50,576 bases of DNA from a bacterium (GTDB lineage: Bacteria; Acidobacteriota; Polarisedimenticolia; Polarisedimenticolales; Polarisedimenticolaceae): the NCBI GenBank assembly GCA_024226515.1, contig JAAELQ010000301.1, positions 1 to 50,576 on the forward strand, read 5' to 3'. Below the pieces are notes generated by a model. The model was not told where the DNA came from. It saw only the letters and a list, made by a program, of their open reading frames with translations, and made no database searches. Position 1 is the first letter of the stretch; each line of letters starts with the position of its first letter. Positions 1 to 7,180 of the stretch are shown in pieces. A program made the translations under genes and the position numbers.

Positions 1-90
1 GGTCCGTCGCAAGCCACATTTCCGACTGACTCTCTCGGTCCCGACGGCCCATCGACATCGGAGTCCTCCTCGTTCTCGGATCGATTTTAC

Positions 91-102
91 TCGAACGTTC
101 GA
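91..102. promoter_or_regulatory. Perfect 12-bp palindrome upstream of the first exported-protein gene
   Basis: TCGAACGTTCGA reads the same on both strands and lies 62 nt before the ATG at 165. It could be an operator half-overlapping the promoter, but no clear -35/-10 pair was found around it. The rest of 1-158 shows no gene. Confidence 0.2.
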
Positions 103-164
103 TCGGCGAGATGGGAGTTTTTCAACGGGCTGCTAGGTTCTGTGCGTTTTCTTGAGAGGTGGGG

Positions 165-2858
165 ATGAGAAAGACTGCTTTGCGAAGCGGCGTGGGTCTT
201 GCACTCCTGATTTTCATGACGCTCGAAGGGAATGCACAGGTGAGCGACCTCGTGCTCGACAAATCCGGCAACAACGTCGAGCTCCAGTGGACGACGGGCA
301 CGACACCGCACCGGGTGCTTCGGAGCCTCTCGCCCGTATTCATGTCGGGGAACGTTTCTGTTGCCAGCGGGGTTACCACGGGTGGTGCTACGGATGCGGG
401 CGCCCTGGTCGAGCTTGAGAGCTATTTCTACCAAGTTCTCGACTCCGACGACACCAACCCGCCGTTGTACGACCTCAACACGCCGCGGCCCGTGCCAATG
501 ATCACGATGTTGACACCGGCGACCGGATCGGCAGGAACGAGCGTCACGATTGACGGCTCGAACTTCGCCGATCTCGGAAGCGGGCAAACGGTGATGTTTG
601 GCGCAGTAGCTGCGGACGTCGTGTCGTCGAGCGAGACACAGATCGTTGCAACCGCCCCGACCGGGACCGTAACCGACGACGTGGTTGTCTGCGTCGCGGA
701 TCAGTGTTCAAACGGCGTTCGCTTCACCGTCACGGTGGGACCGGCGTTTCAAGACATCAGCTCTCTGGCGTTTGAGCCAGGCACGGGAAGTCTGTGGCTC
801 GGAGACCGCGGGACTGCAGACGACGTGATCGAGATCGACAGCAGCGGTACGGTCTCGATCCGTGCCAACCTCGGGGAAGCGTTCATCAGCAATCCATCTC
901 CCGGGGATGGCAACGGCCGGATCTACTACTCGAACGGCACCGTGAGTAACTTCAATCAGGGCACGATCAACTACCTCGATTCGTCGGACAATTCGACGAC
1001 CTTTTTCCGTGCCGCCGGCCAGGGTGGTGGTGTCGATCCTGTGCATGCCAGGGGCATGGCGGCCCGAGACGACGAGGCGGATGTTATCTACTTCCTCGAC
1101 GGGAACAACAACACCGTCCGCCGCGTGCCGGAGTTTGGTCTGATCGACTTCAACTGGGGCAATACTGCGCTCTCCTTCAACAACCCCGCCGGCGGCCGCT
1201 TTGACTCGGACGGGAATCTCTACGTCAGTAGCACAACGTCGATCTTCAAGATCGCCCCAGATGAGACGACCACCGTCCTGACAACTGAGTTCACCGGCGC
1301 TGCTGGCATTGACCTCTCGGAGGTTTCCGGCATCCCGACCTTGCTTGTCGCGGACAAGGCGACCGGCGAGGTCTACCTGGTGAACGGCGAGGATGGCAGC
1401 CGTACGTTGGTCGACTCCGGATTCACCAACCCAGTGGCGGTTGCCTTCTCCGAAGACCTGGCGACGGGCGACCTCTTCTACGACGTTGCCGAGCCAACAC
1501 GGATCATCCGTCTTCCGGATCCGGTGATCAAGTTCGCGATTAAGAAGAAAAAGAACACCCCGGTGCTCATCAACAAGCATCGTAGCGACGATGCGTACCC
1601 GAGCTCGTTCCAGACCCAACCGCGCGAGATTCGCGTCGAGGCGACCGTTATCGACGGCGGCCCTGCCGCCGGCGTCGACGTCTTCTTCCGGCTCATCGAC
1701 CCCAAGGATACAGCGCCCTACGCCTCGACCGGCTCTGGTGACAACAAGGGGGGCTTGGGCACCATCGACTGCGGATCAGGGCCGGCCACCACCTGTATGG
1801 CGACGTCGGACGCTGCGGGCAAGGTCTCGCTCATGCTCACCGTTACCGACACGTTCGCTGGCGACAACTACCGCATCGAGGCGAGCCTCACGCAGACCCC
1901 GTTCAAAGTGAAGGCCAAGAGCGCAGCGTTCACCGCGTGGAAGCGGGCATACGTCGAGTACGACCGGATGTACAAGGTCGGCGAGTTCGTCGACCAACCG
2001 TCGGGGCCGGGTCATCCAGTTGGGATGCCAGACCCAACCAAGGTATTTGTTGTGAACCCCGGTACGTTTACGGCCGGTGACCAGGTGCACGTGTTGTCAG
2101 CAACTTCAGCCGCGACCGTCATCGGTGAGATGCACACTGTGGCAAGCGTCGCAACCGATCACCTGGTCCTCAACGCGGCTCTCGCCAACGTCTACGACGA
2201 TTCCGGCGGTAATCCGCCCGCTGACGTGTTCCCATACGCTTTCGTCGCGCGGGTCGCTGGTGGTGCGCACGAGATCACGCCAACACCCCAGGCCCTTGCC
2301 AAGGCGTTCGATGACCCGTTCACCGAGTGGCGATTCGTCGACGGGGGCAGCTTCCTTCCGTCGTGGCCTGTCATCGCCGAAATCGATATCGATCCTCGGA
2401 CGTTCTGGTTCTTCAAGAATTTCGACCGACCTTCGGTCACCCCGACCATCAACCACGTGCAGTTGGTTGCTGCAGGAGCCCTGGCCGCGCCAGATGCCAT
2501 GGGCGTCGGCAGGACCGCGAGCGAACGAAACTGGTCGTGGATCCTGACTGACACTATCGTTAGCTCATGCGGCGGCGGCTGCACGTCAACGGATCTTCAG
2601 AACTACAAGGACAGCGTCATCGTCCATGAGTGTGCACACCAATGGGACGTGAATCCGCCAGTCATGACGACAGACGGGCATGACACGCTGAAAGCGTGGA
2701 ACGACTCGATGCGGGGATGTTTGATGAACGCATTGATCGACAATCCCACCGCTGGTGTCCCGCGATTCCACAACGACCTCGGTGCTTCTATCCCCAACGA
2801 TCTTTACTGCATCCGTGGGCATGTGGACGATCTAAACCAGGAGACATGCACATGGTGA
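165..2858 (+). CDS. Secreted multidomain protein: IPT/TIG, beta-propeller-like region, HExxH metallopeptidase-like C-terminus
   Basis: A predicted exported protein of 897 residues. A signal peptide covers about residues 1-24. A fibronectin-like segment follows (about 25-105), then an IPT/TIG domain (about 108-190, beginning near MLTPATGSAGTSVTI). Next comes a run of short strand motifs (SLWLGD, RIYYSNG, NLYVSS, EVYLVNGE, LFYDV) like an NHL-type beta-propeller (about 195-450). An Ig-like segment lies near 485-585. HECAHQW at 821-827 fits the HExxH zinc-peptidase signature; the third metal ligand is not identified. A GTG at 159 is in frame, but ATG 165 is preferred because GAGAGG ends 5 nt before it. 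The next gene starts 11 nt downstream, so the two are probably co-transcribed. Substrate and role are unknown; proteolytic activity is inferred from one motif. Confidence 0.7.
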   Translation: MRKTALRSGVGLALLIFMTLEGNAQVSDLVLDKSGNNVELQWTTGTTPHRVLRSLSPVFMSGNVSVASGVTTGGATDAGALVELESYFYQVLDSDDTNPPLYDLNTPRPVPMITMLTPATGSAGTSVTIDGSNFADLGSGQTVMFGAVAADVVSSSETQIVATAPTGTVTDDVVVCVADQCSNGVRFTVTVGPAFQDISSLAFEPGTGSLWLGDRGTADDVIEIDSSGTVSIRANLGEAFISNPSPGDGNGRIYYSNGTVSNFNQGTINYLDSSDNSTTFFRAAGQGGGVDPVHARGMAARDDEADVIYFLDGNNNTVRRVPEFGLIDFNWGNTALSFNNPAGGRFDSDGNLYVSSTTSIFKIAPDETTTVLTTEFTGAAGIDLSEVSGIPTLLVADKATGEVYLVNGEDGSRTLVDSGFTNPVAVAFSEDLATGDLFYDVAEPTRIIRLPDPVIKFAIKKKKNTPVLINKHRSDDAYPSSFQTQPREIRVEATVIDGGPAAGVDVFFRLIDPKDTAPYASTGSGDNKGGLGTIDCGSGPATTCMATSDAAGKVSLMLTVTDTFAGDNYRIEASLTQTPFKVKAKSAAFTAWKRAYVEYDRMYKVGEFVDQPSGPGHPVGMPDPTKVFVVNPGTFTAGDQVHVLSATSAATVIGEMHTVASVATDHLVLNAALANVYDDSGGNPPADVFPYAFVARVAGGAHEITPTPQALAKAFDDPFTEWRFVDGGSFLPSWPVIAEIDIDPRTFWFFKNFDRPSVTPTINHVQLVAAGALAAPDAMGVGRTASERNWSWILTDTIVSSCGGGCTSTDLQNYKDSVIVHECAHQWDVNPPVMTTDGHDTLKAWNDSMRGCLMNALIDNPTAGVPRFHNDLGASIPNDLYCIRGHVDDLNQETCTW

Positions 2859-2869
2859 GGAGCCCAGCT

Positions 2870-3754
2870 ATGAAAACGATTCTTGCAAGCATGGCAATCC
2901 TCGTAGCGGTGTCGGCGAGCTGGGCGGATGTTCGCGTGGAGATCGTCGACCACCCGGCACAGGTACTCCAGTGGAGCCCGGTTCTTATCACCGCCCAGAT
3001 CGTGAACGACGGGCCGGACGCGGCCATCGTACCCACGGGTCGCTGGATGCAGAACGGCTACTTTGTTGAGACTGGTCCGTCGGACGGTGAGCTCTCGGCG
3101 AAGAGCCTGTTGACTGGATCGGACGCGTCTACCAACGTCAGAAAACTGCAACCCGGCAGCACGTGGTTATTCCAGATAGACGTCCGCGAGTGGATGTCCG
3201 AGCCCGGGCACTACCGAGCACGCGTCGGTGTGCATGGGGGCGGCCGTTGTTTTCTTGAGAAGGCTGTCGCCGAGGATCTTGGGGCTACGGCGATCGCGCA
3301 AAAACGCAGAGCGAGAAAACAAAAAGGCCCGAAGCCCTACGAGTGCTGGGAAGGCTCGGTGTTTTCGCAAGAAGTGACGGTGCAGGTGGACGAGCCAACA
3401 AGCACCGTCGATCGCGAGGCCCTGAAATACATTCAGTCCCCCGACTATCCCGTTGCCATCGGCGGCTTCTTCCGTGTGATGCACGGGGCGCGTTATTTGA
3501 AAGAGCGCTTTCCGGAGAGCCACTACACGTACGTCTCGGTTTTCTACAGCGGTGGCGATTTCGACTGGCTTCTTCGCGTCCAGCCGGACCATCCGTTGAC
3601 CCCGTATACACGGATGAAGGCCGTGATGGGCCGGTCACAGAAGAGCGGTTGGTGCAGCGAGTCCGCCACGGCGTATGCGTCGGAGCTTCAGTTGCGGCCA
3701 AGTCTTGAGCAGTACGCTCTGCAGATGGTGCGGGAAATGAGGGCCTCACGATGA
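2870..3754 (+). CDS. Exported protein of unknown function, second gene of the island operon
   Basis: Not recognised. It encodes 294 residues with a clear signal peptide (MKTILASMAILVAVSASWA). The first half (about 20-110) looks like an Ig-like or CARDB-type beta domain: alternating hydrophobic strands around QVLQWSPVLITAQIVNDGPD. A basic linker (QKRRARKQKGPK) follows, then a more helical C-terminal half with CW and WCSES. Three cysteines after the basic region could form disulfides in the periplasm. The chosen ATG has GAGGAG 7 nt upstream, overlapping the stop of the preceding gene; longer in-frame starts lie inside that gene and are unlikely. It overlaps the next gene by ATGA, which argues for translational coupling of the two. 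Confidence 0.65.
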   Translation: MKTILASMAILVAVSASWADVRVEIVDHPAQVLQWSPVLITAQIVNDGPDAAIVPTGRWMQNGYFVETGPSDGELSAKSLLTGSDASTNVRKLQPGSTWLFQIDVREWMSEPGHYRARVGVHGGGRCFLEKAVAEDLGATAIAQKRRARKQKGPKPYECWEGSVFSQEVTVQVDEPTSTVDREALKYIQSPDYPVAIGGFFRVMHGARYLKERFPESHYTYVSVFYSGGDFDWLLRVQPDHPLTPYTRMKAVMGRSQKSGWCSESATAYASELQLRPSLEQYALQMVREMRASR

Positions 3755-4659
3755 GTAGGCAACAGGGTGGTTTCGAGATGCTGTTGTTTCGCGTCGTGTG
3801 TATTGTCGGGCTTTTCACGTCAATCACGCTCGGGGGCGACGAGATTCGTGAGCTGCAGAAGATCGCCGCCGGCGACGTCCGCATGATCGCTGACAGCGTC
3901 CGCAGCTACGCAGTTGTCCAGAACAAGTATCCCGGTGACCTTGCCCAGTTCACTGATGCCGCTGTGCTCGAGCAGCAGCTTGTTCCAGATCACGCCAGAG
4001 CGCTTCCGCCCCTGGATCCCTGGGGACGACCCTATTGGTACTGGACCAACGGCGAGCACTTCATTGTCGGAAGCGGCGGAGCGCGCGGCATGGATCAGAA
4101 ATGGCGCACCGAACTTTCTACGGACCCGCGCGGCCCTGCAGTTGTTCTCCAGGACCTGTGTTCTTCACCGGGACGGAGCGCCGTTCTTTTCGTGGATGGC
4201 CGCTTCTGTGCATTGCCCAAAGACGTAACCGAGGCACCTATTGCAGGCGAACTCACGGAACAGGAGCGGCAGGCGCTCACGGCGCGCGACGTGCGCACGA
4301 TCGCGATCGCCGTCATGTCGTATTCGATCGACAACAACACGTATCCCGTGCTCACCGGCAGTACGTCCGGGGTGCAAGCCCTGCAACCGCTATTGGAACC
4401 TCACTATGTCCGCGGGTTGCCGATCTCTGATGGCTGGGAACACGGCTACTTCTACTGGTCGGACGGCAAGAACTTCATCGTCTACAGCACCGGCGGGGAC
4501 CACGAGGACCAGCCCTACTACAACGTGCTCCGGGATACTGACGATGCAGCGGCCCAGATCGCTTCGATCTGCAGCGGCGCAAGCAGGCGCCTCGGCGCCG
4601 ACATCGTGTTCGCAAACGGCGAACCCTGCCAGTGGCCCGAGGGTTCTCTCGACGACTGA
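3751..4659 (+). CDS. Exported protein with two GspG-like (pseudopilin-type) domains
   Basis: A 302-residue protein with an N-terminal hydrophobic segment (LLFRVVCIVGLFTSITLGG) that looks like a signal peptide; a second possible start is ATG 3778 just before it. The rest is a tandem duplication. The first copy has YAVVQNKYPGDL and DPWGRPYWYWTNGEHFIVG. The second has YSIDNNTYPVLTG and DGWEHGYFYWSDGKNFIVY. The DPWGRPY pattern is typical of the C-terminal domain of type II secretion major pseudopilins (GspG). Here the prepilin peptidase site and long N-terminal helix are absent, so a soluble relative rather than a pilin is likely. It overlaps the upstream gene by 4 nt. Its function in the three-gene set is unknown. 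Confidence 0.65.
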   Translation: MSRQQGGFEMLLFRVVCIVGLFTSITLGGDEIRELQKIAAGDVRMIADSVRSYAVVQNKYPGDLAQFTDAAVLEQQLVPDHARALPPLDPWGRPYWYWTNGEHFIVGSGGARGMDQKWRTELSTDPRGPAVVLQDLCSSPGRSAVLFVDGRFCALPKDVTEAPIAGELTEQERQALTARDVRTIAIAVMSYSIDNNTYPVLTGSTSGVQALQPLLEPHYVRGLPISDGWEHGYFYWSDGKNFIVYSTGGDHEDQPYYNVLRDTDDAAAQIASICSGASRRLGADIVFANGEPCQWPEGSLDD

Positions 4660-4664
4660 AGCAC

Positions 4665-4696
4665 AAAAAAAGGCGCCCCTCGCAGTTGAGAGGCGC
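4665..4696 (-). terminator. Rho-independent terminator of the ssb remnant
   Basis: On the minus strand a hairpin (stems 4673-4681 and 4688-4696, one mismatch, 6-nt loop) is followed by seven T (A7 at 4665-4671 on the plus strand). It lies 27 nt past the ssb stop. It also sits just after the stop of the convergent exported-protein gene, but has no good T-run on that side. Confidence 0.75.
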
Positions 4697-4722
4697 GTAT
4701 TGCTTCTGTTCGGTTCGTCCAG

Positions 4723-5028
4723 CTAGAACGGAATGTCGTCGGCCGGTTCGGTCTCCGGTGCGGGTGGATCTTCCGTCGCCGGCGGTTCATCTTCCGGTTG
4801 CTCTTTCGGCTTTCCGAGCATCTGAATTCTCTGTGCTCGGACCTCCGTTGTGTACCGCTTGTTGCCGTCGCGATCGGCCCACTCGCGGGTCTGCAAGCTG
4901 CCCTCAATGTGGACCTGTGAGCCCTTCTTCAGATACTCACCAACGACCTCGGCCTGCTTGGCCCAGACCACGATGCGATGCCATTCGGTTCGTTTCTGTT
5001 GGTCGCCTGCCTTGTCGGTCTTACCCGA
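4723..5028 (-). pseudogene. ssb: N-terminally truncated single-stranded DNA-binding protein
   Basis: The reading frame gives the second half of a bacterial SSB: an OB-fold segment DKAGDQQKRTEWHRIVVWAK, then EYLKKGSQVHIEGSLQTREW and RDGNKRYTTEV. An acidic proline-rich tail follows, ending in the canonical DDIPF tip that binds SSB partner proteins. Going upstream, the frame reaches a TAA at 5029-5031, and about the first 35-40 residues of the OB fold, including the start, are missing. The GTG within the VVW stretch could only make a fragment lacking the first strands. The stop, tail and terminator are intact, so the break is purely 5'. It adjoins the repeat-rich stretch that leads to the tRNA-Ala fragment, which suggests rearrangement at the island end. 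A functional ssb is presumably elsewhere. Confidence 0.75.
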
Positions 5029-5067
5029 TTACCGCCACGTGGTAACGGGGCGTTGCGGAGTGTTGCG

Positions 5068-5088
5068 GTATTGCGCATGACGCAATAC
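5068..5088. repeat. Perfect 8-bp inverted repeat in the island-end non-coding stretch
   Basis: GTATTGCG and CGCAATAC are separated by CATGA. The stretch 5032-5244 has no gene I can support. Besides this dyad it has tandem GTTGCGG copies just before it. The long minus-strand frames crossing here are not conserved coding sequence. Confidence 0.5.
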
Positions 5089-5126
5089 TCGCCGCCGTCG
5101 ACTTTCGCCCGCGGTCGAGTTGTAAA

Positions 5127-5148
5127 AAGTCTACGCATAAGTCTACGC
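5127..5148. repeat. Direct repeat AAGTCTACGC, two copies 12 bp apart
   Basis: Copies lie at 5127-5136 and 5139-5148. They sit about 100 bp from the tRNA-Ala scar, where integrase arm-type sites are commonly found in attachment regions. The role is inferred from position only. Confidence 0.4.
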
Positions 5149-5244
5149 CTGCGATGGGGAACTGGGGACTCCCAGCGACGCTGAGAACTCGGAAACTCCC
5201 CAGAAAGGGGAAAAACTGGGAATTCCTGATGTTCTGTTTCTTCA

Positions 5245-5289
5245 TTCGCAACGCAGAGGTCGAGGGTTCGATCCCCTTGCCGTCCACCA
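5245..5289 (+). other. 3' half of a tRNA-Ala(CGC) gene, likely attachment-site scar
   Basis: The 45 nt start exactly at an anticodon loop (TTCGCAA, anticodon CGC). They continue with the 3' anticodon stem CGCAG, variable loop AGGTC, T-arm GAGGG-TTCGATC-CCCTT, acceptor strand GCCGTCC, discriminator A and CCA. Position 70 is T, as expected for the G3-U70 pair of tRNA-Ala. The bases before the loop do not pair as an anticodon stem, and no D-arm or 5' acceptor strand is present, so no tRNA is made here. Integrases that use the anticodon-loop site leave this kind of 3' copy at the distal end of an island. Confidence 0.8.
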
Positions 5290-5313
5290 TTCTCGCCTGA
5301 CACCCCATGACAG

Positions 5314-6864
5314 TCAGCGCAGCGAGCCCGTGGCGCGTTCCACCGCGCGCCGCAGGCCTCCGCCGCGGATGACCTCCGCCGCCGCGTCGATGTCGGGTGC
5401 CAGGCGCCGGTCGCCGTCCAGATGAGGCACGTGGCGCCGTAGCTCGCGACGCGCGGCCTCCACGCCGCGCCCGGCGCGCAACGGGCGCAACAGGTCCAGC
5501 GCCTGGCCGGCGCAGAGCAGCTCGACGGCGAGCACCGTCGTCACGTGCCGCACGATCGACGCCGCCTTGCGAGCGGCGTGCGTGCCCATCGACACGTGGT
5601 CCTCCTTGCCCGCCGAGGTCGGAATGCTGTCCACGCTGGCGGGGTGGGCCAGGATCTTGTTCTCGGAGACGAGGGCGGCGGCCGTGACGTGGGCCATCAT
5701 GAAACCGGAGTGCAGGCCGGGGTCGTGGGCCAGGAACGCGGGCAGACCGGACACCGACGGGTTGACGAGCCGGTCGATGCGCCGCTCGCTGATCGTGGCC
5801 AGCGAACAGACAGCGGTGCCCAGGTGATCCAGCGCGACGCTGACCGGGTGCCCGTGGAAGTTGCCCGCGGAGATGAGGCTGTCCGACTCGGGGAAGATCA
5901 TCGGATTGTCCGTGCTGGAGTTGACCTCGACCTCGAGCACGCCGCGCACGTAGCGCAGCGCGTCGCGCACGGCGCCGTGGACCTGCGGCATGCAGCGCAG
6001 GGCGTAGGCGTCCTGGACGCGGCCGCACGTCGCGTGCGAGCGGACGACCTCGCTGCCGCGCAGGATGCGCCGAACGTTCGCGGCGGCCGCACGCTGGCCG
6101 GGCTGCGGCCGGGCCGCCTGCACGGCGGCGGCGAACGGCTTGTGCGAGCCCTTCAGCGCCTCGAGCGTCATCGCGCCGATCACGTCGGCGAGCAGCGCGA
6201 GGCGCTCGGCGGCCAGCAGCGCGAGGATGCCGATGGCGCTCATCACCTGCGTGCCGTTGATCAGGGCGAGGCCCTCCTTGGGACCGAGCCGCAACGGCGC
6301 GAGGCCGGCGCGCTTCAGGGCGCGCGAGGCGCTCGCCCGCTTGCCGCCCTGGTACACGTCGCCCTCGCCGATCAGCGCCAGCGCGATGTGAGCCAGCGGC
6401 GCGAGGTCGCCGCAGGCGCCGACCGAGCCCTGCTCGGGCACGACGGGGAGGATGTCGTGCTGCAACAGCTCGATGAGTCGTTGCACCGTCTCGATGCGAA
6501 GGCCCGAATGGCCGCGGCACAGGCAGTTGGCACGTAGCGCCAGGACGGCGCGTACCTCGCGCGATCCGAGCGGGTCTCCGACGCCCGCGGCGTGGCTGCG
6601 GACCAGATTGAGCTGCAGCTGATCGAGGCGGTCGTTCTCGATCGGAACGTCGGCCAGGTGGCCGAAGCCGGTGTTGATCCCGTAGACCTGCTCGCCCGAT
6701 GCCACCGCGCGGTCGACGACCGCCCGTGACTCGCGCACCCGGCGCCGGGCTCCGGGCGTGAGTCCGCACGACCCTCCGTCCGCGATCGCCTCGACGTGAG
6801 CGAGCGTCATCGTTGAGCCGTCGATCTTGACCTGCCCACGGGGTGTGCGCGGAGAACGAGCCAT
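5314..6864 (-). CDS. hutH: Histidine ammonia-lyase with an Ala-Cys-Gly MIO motif
   Basis: The 516-residue protein matches histidine ammonia-lyase, which removes ammonia from L-histidine to give urocanate, the first step of histidine use. YGINTGFG at 61-68 carries the catalytic Tyr. NLVRSHAAGVG and KEDHVSMGTHAARKA fit the histidine-specific branch of the family. The self-made MIO cofactor normally comes from Ala-Ser-Gly. Here the motif is GSVGACGDL with Cys151 (codon 6412-6414) in place of Ser. An engineered Ser-to-Cys form of the Pseudomonas enzyme is reported to be active, so activity remains likely. The start ATG has GAGG 7 nt upstream. No hutU, hutI or hutG lies nearby. The gene ends 24 nt from the tRNA-Ala scar. 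A tyrosine or phenylalanine ammonia-lyase is a less likely alternative. Confidence 0.9.
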   Translation of the reverse strand: MARSPRTPRGQVKIDGSTMTLAHVEAIADGGSCGLTPGARRRVRESRAVVDRAVASGEQVYGINTGFGHLADVPIENDRLDQLQLNLVRSHAAGVGDPLGSREVRAVLALRANCLCRGHSGLRIETVQRLIELLQHDILPVVPEQGSVGACGDLAPLAHIALALIGEGDVYQGGKRASASRALKRAGLAPLRLGPKEGLALINGTQVMSAIGILALLAAERLALLADVIGAMTLEALKGSHKPFAAAVQAARPQPGQRAAAANVRRILRGSEVVRSHATCGRVQDAYALRCMPQVHGAVRDALRYVRGVLEVEVNSSTDNPMIFPESDSLISAGNFHGHPVSVALDHLGTAVCSLATISERRIDRLVNPSVSGLPAFLAHDPGLHSGFMMAHVTAAALVSENKILAHPASVDSIPTSAGKEDHVSMGTHAARKAASIVRHVTTVLAVELLCAGQALDLLRPLRAGRGVEAARRELRRHVPHLDGDRRLAPDIDAAAEVIRGGGLRRAVERATGSLR

Positions 6865-6873
6865 AGGGCAACC

Positions 6874-7068
6874 TCAGTGTGTCGCGAAGAAAGCGACTCC
6901 GAGACCGCCCGCGATCAGCCCCAGGCCGAGCAGTCGCAGCGTGCCGTCACTCAGGGTTTCGAGTTGCCGGAGATACGCCCGGACCGCCGGCGGAGAGACG
7001 AAGTAGGGCAGGCCTTCGAGCGCCATCGCCAGGCCGAGCGCGGCGAGGAACAGACTCCACTTCTCCAC
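6874..7068 (-). CDS. DUF2065 (YjeT-like) small membrane protein
   Basis: A 64-residue protein with two hydrophobic helices (about 5-26 and 44-62) separated by a short charged segment containing RQLETLSDGTLRLLGL. This matches the DUF2065 family, an inner-membrane protein of unknown function. In E. coli its member yjeT lies next to purA, and here it is divergent from purA, so the neighbourhood is partly conserved. Translation probably starts at GTG 7066-7068. It ends 9 nt before hutH and may share its transcript. Confidence 0.75.
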   Translation of the reverse strand: MEKWSLFLAALGLAMALEGLPYFVSPPAVRAYLRQLETLSDGTLRLLGLGLIAGGLGVAFFATH

Positions 7069-7180
7069 GGCGCCAGGATCCTATCACGGAGGGGAAACAA
7101 CGACGACCCGCGTGCTATATTTCACGCCGCTCGACGGTTCGTCGTCGAGGTTCGTGTCCTCCGTACAAGCCGGAAATGGC

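Larger units (their letters stand above)
1..5289. mobile_element. Putative right end of a genomic island bounded by a tRNA-Ala fragment
   Basis: The block ends at a 45-nt copy of the 3' half of a tRNA-Ala gene (5245-5289) that has no 5' half. Such a scar is expected at the far end of an element inserted into a tRNA gene, with the element lying to its left. The block is less GC-rich than the core genes to its right (single lines near 57-65% against about 70% in later genes). It carries exported proteins of unknown role and a truncated ssb. No integrase gene is visible, and the left end is outside the window. This is inference from layout and composition; an old deletion or an assembly join could give the same picture. 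Confidence 0.4.

Noticed and set aside
159..164. GTG at 159 as start of the first gene
   Set aside because: It overlaps the likely ribosome-binding sequence; ATG 165 has proper spacing.
5021..6871. Long minus-strand frame of about 616 codons across hutH and the tRNA scar
   Set aside because: It is in a different frame from the clear hutH gene. Its DGKGIEPSTSALR part is the antisense translation of the tRNA T-arm region, a well-known false protein motif.
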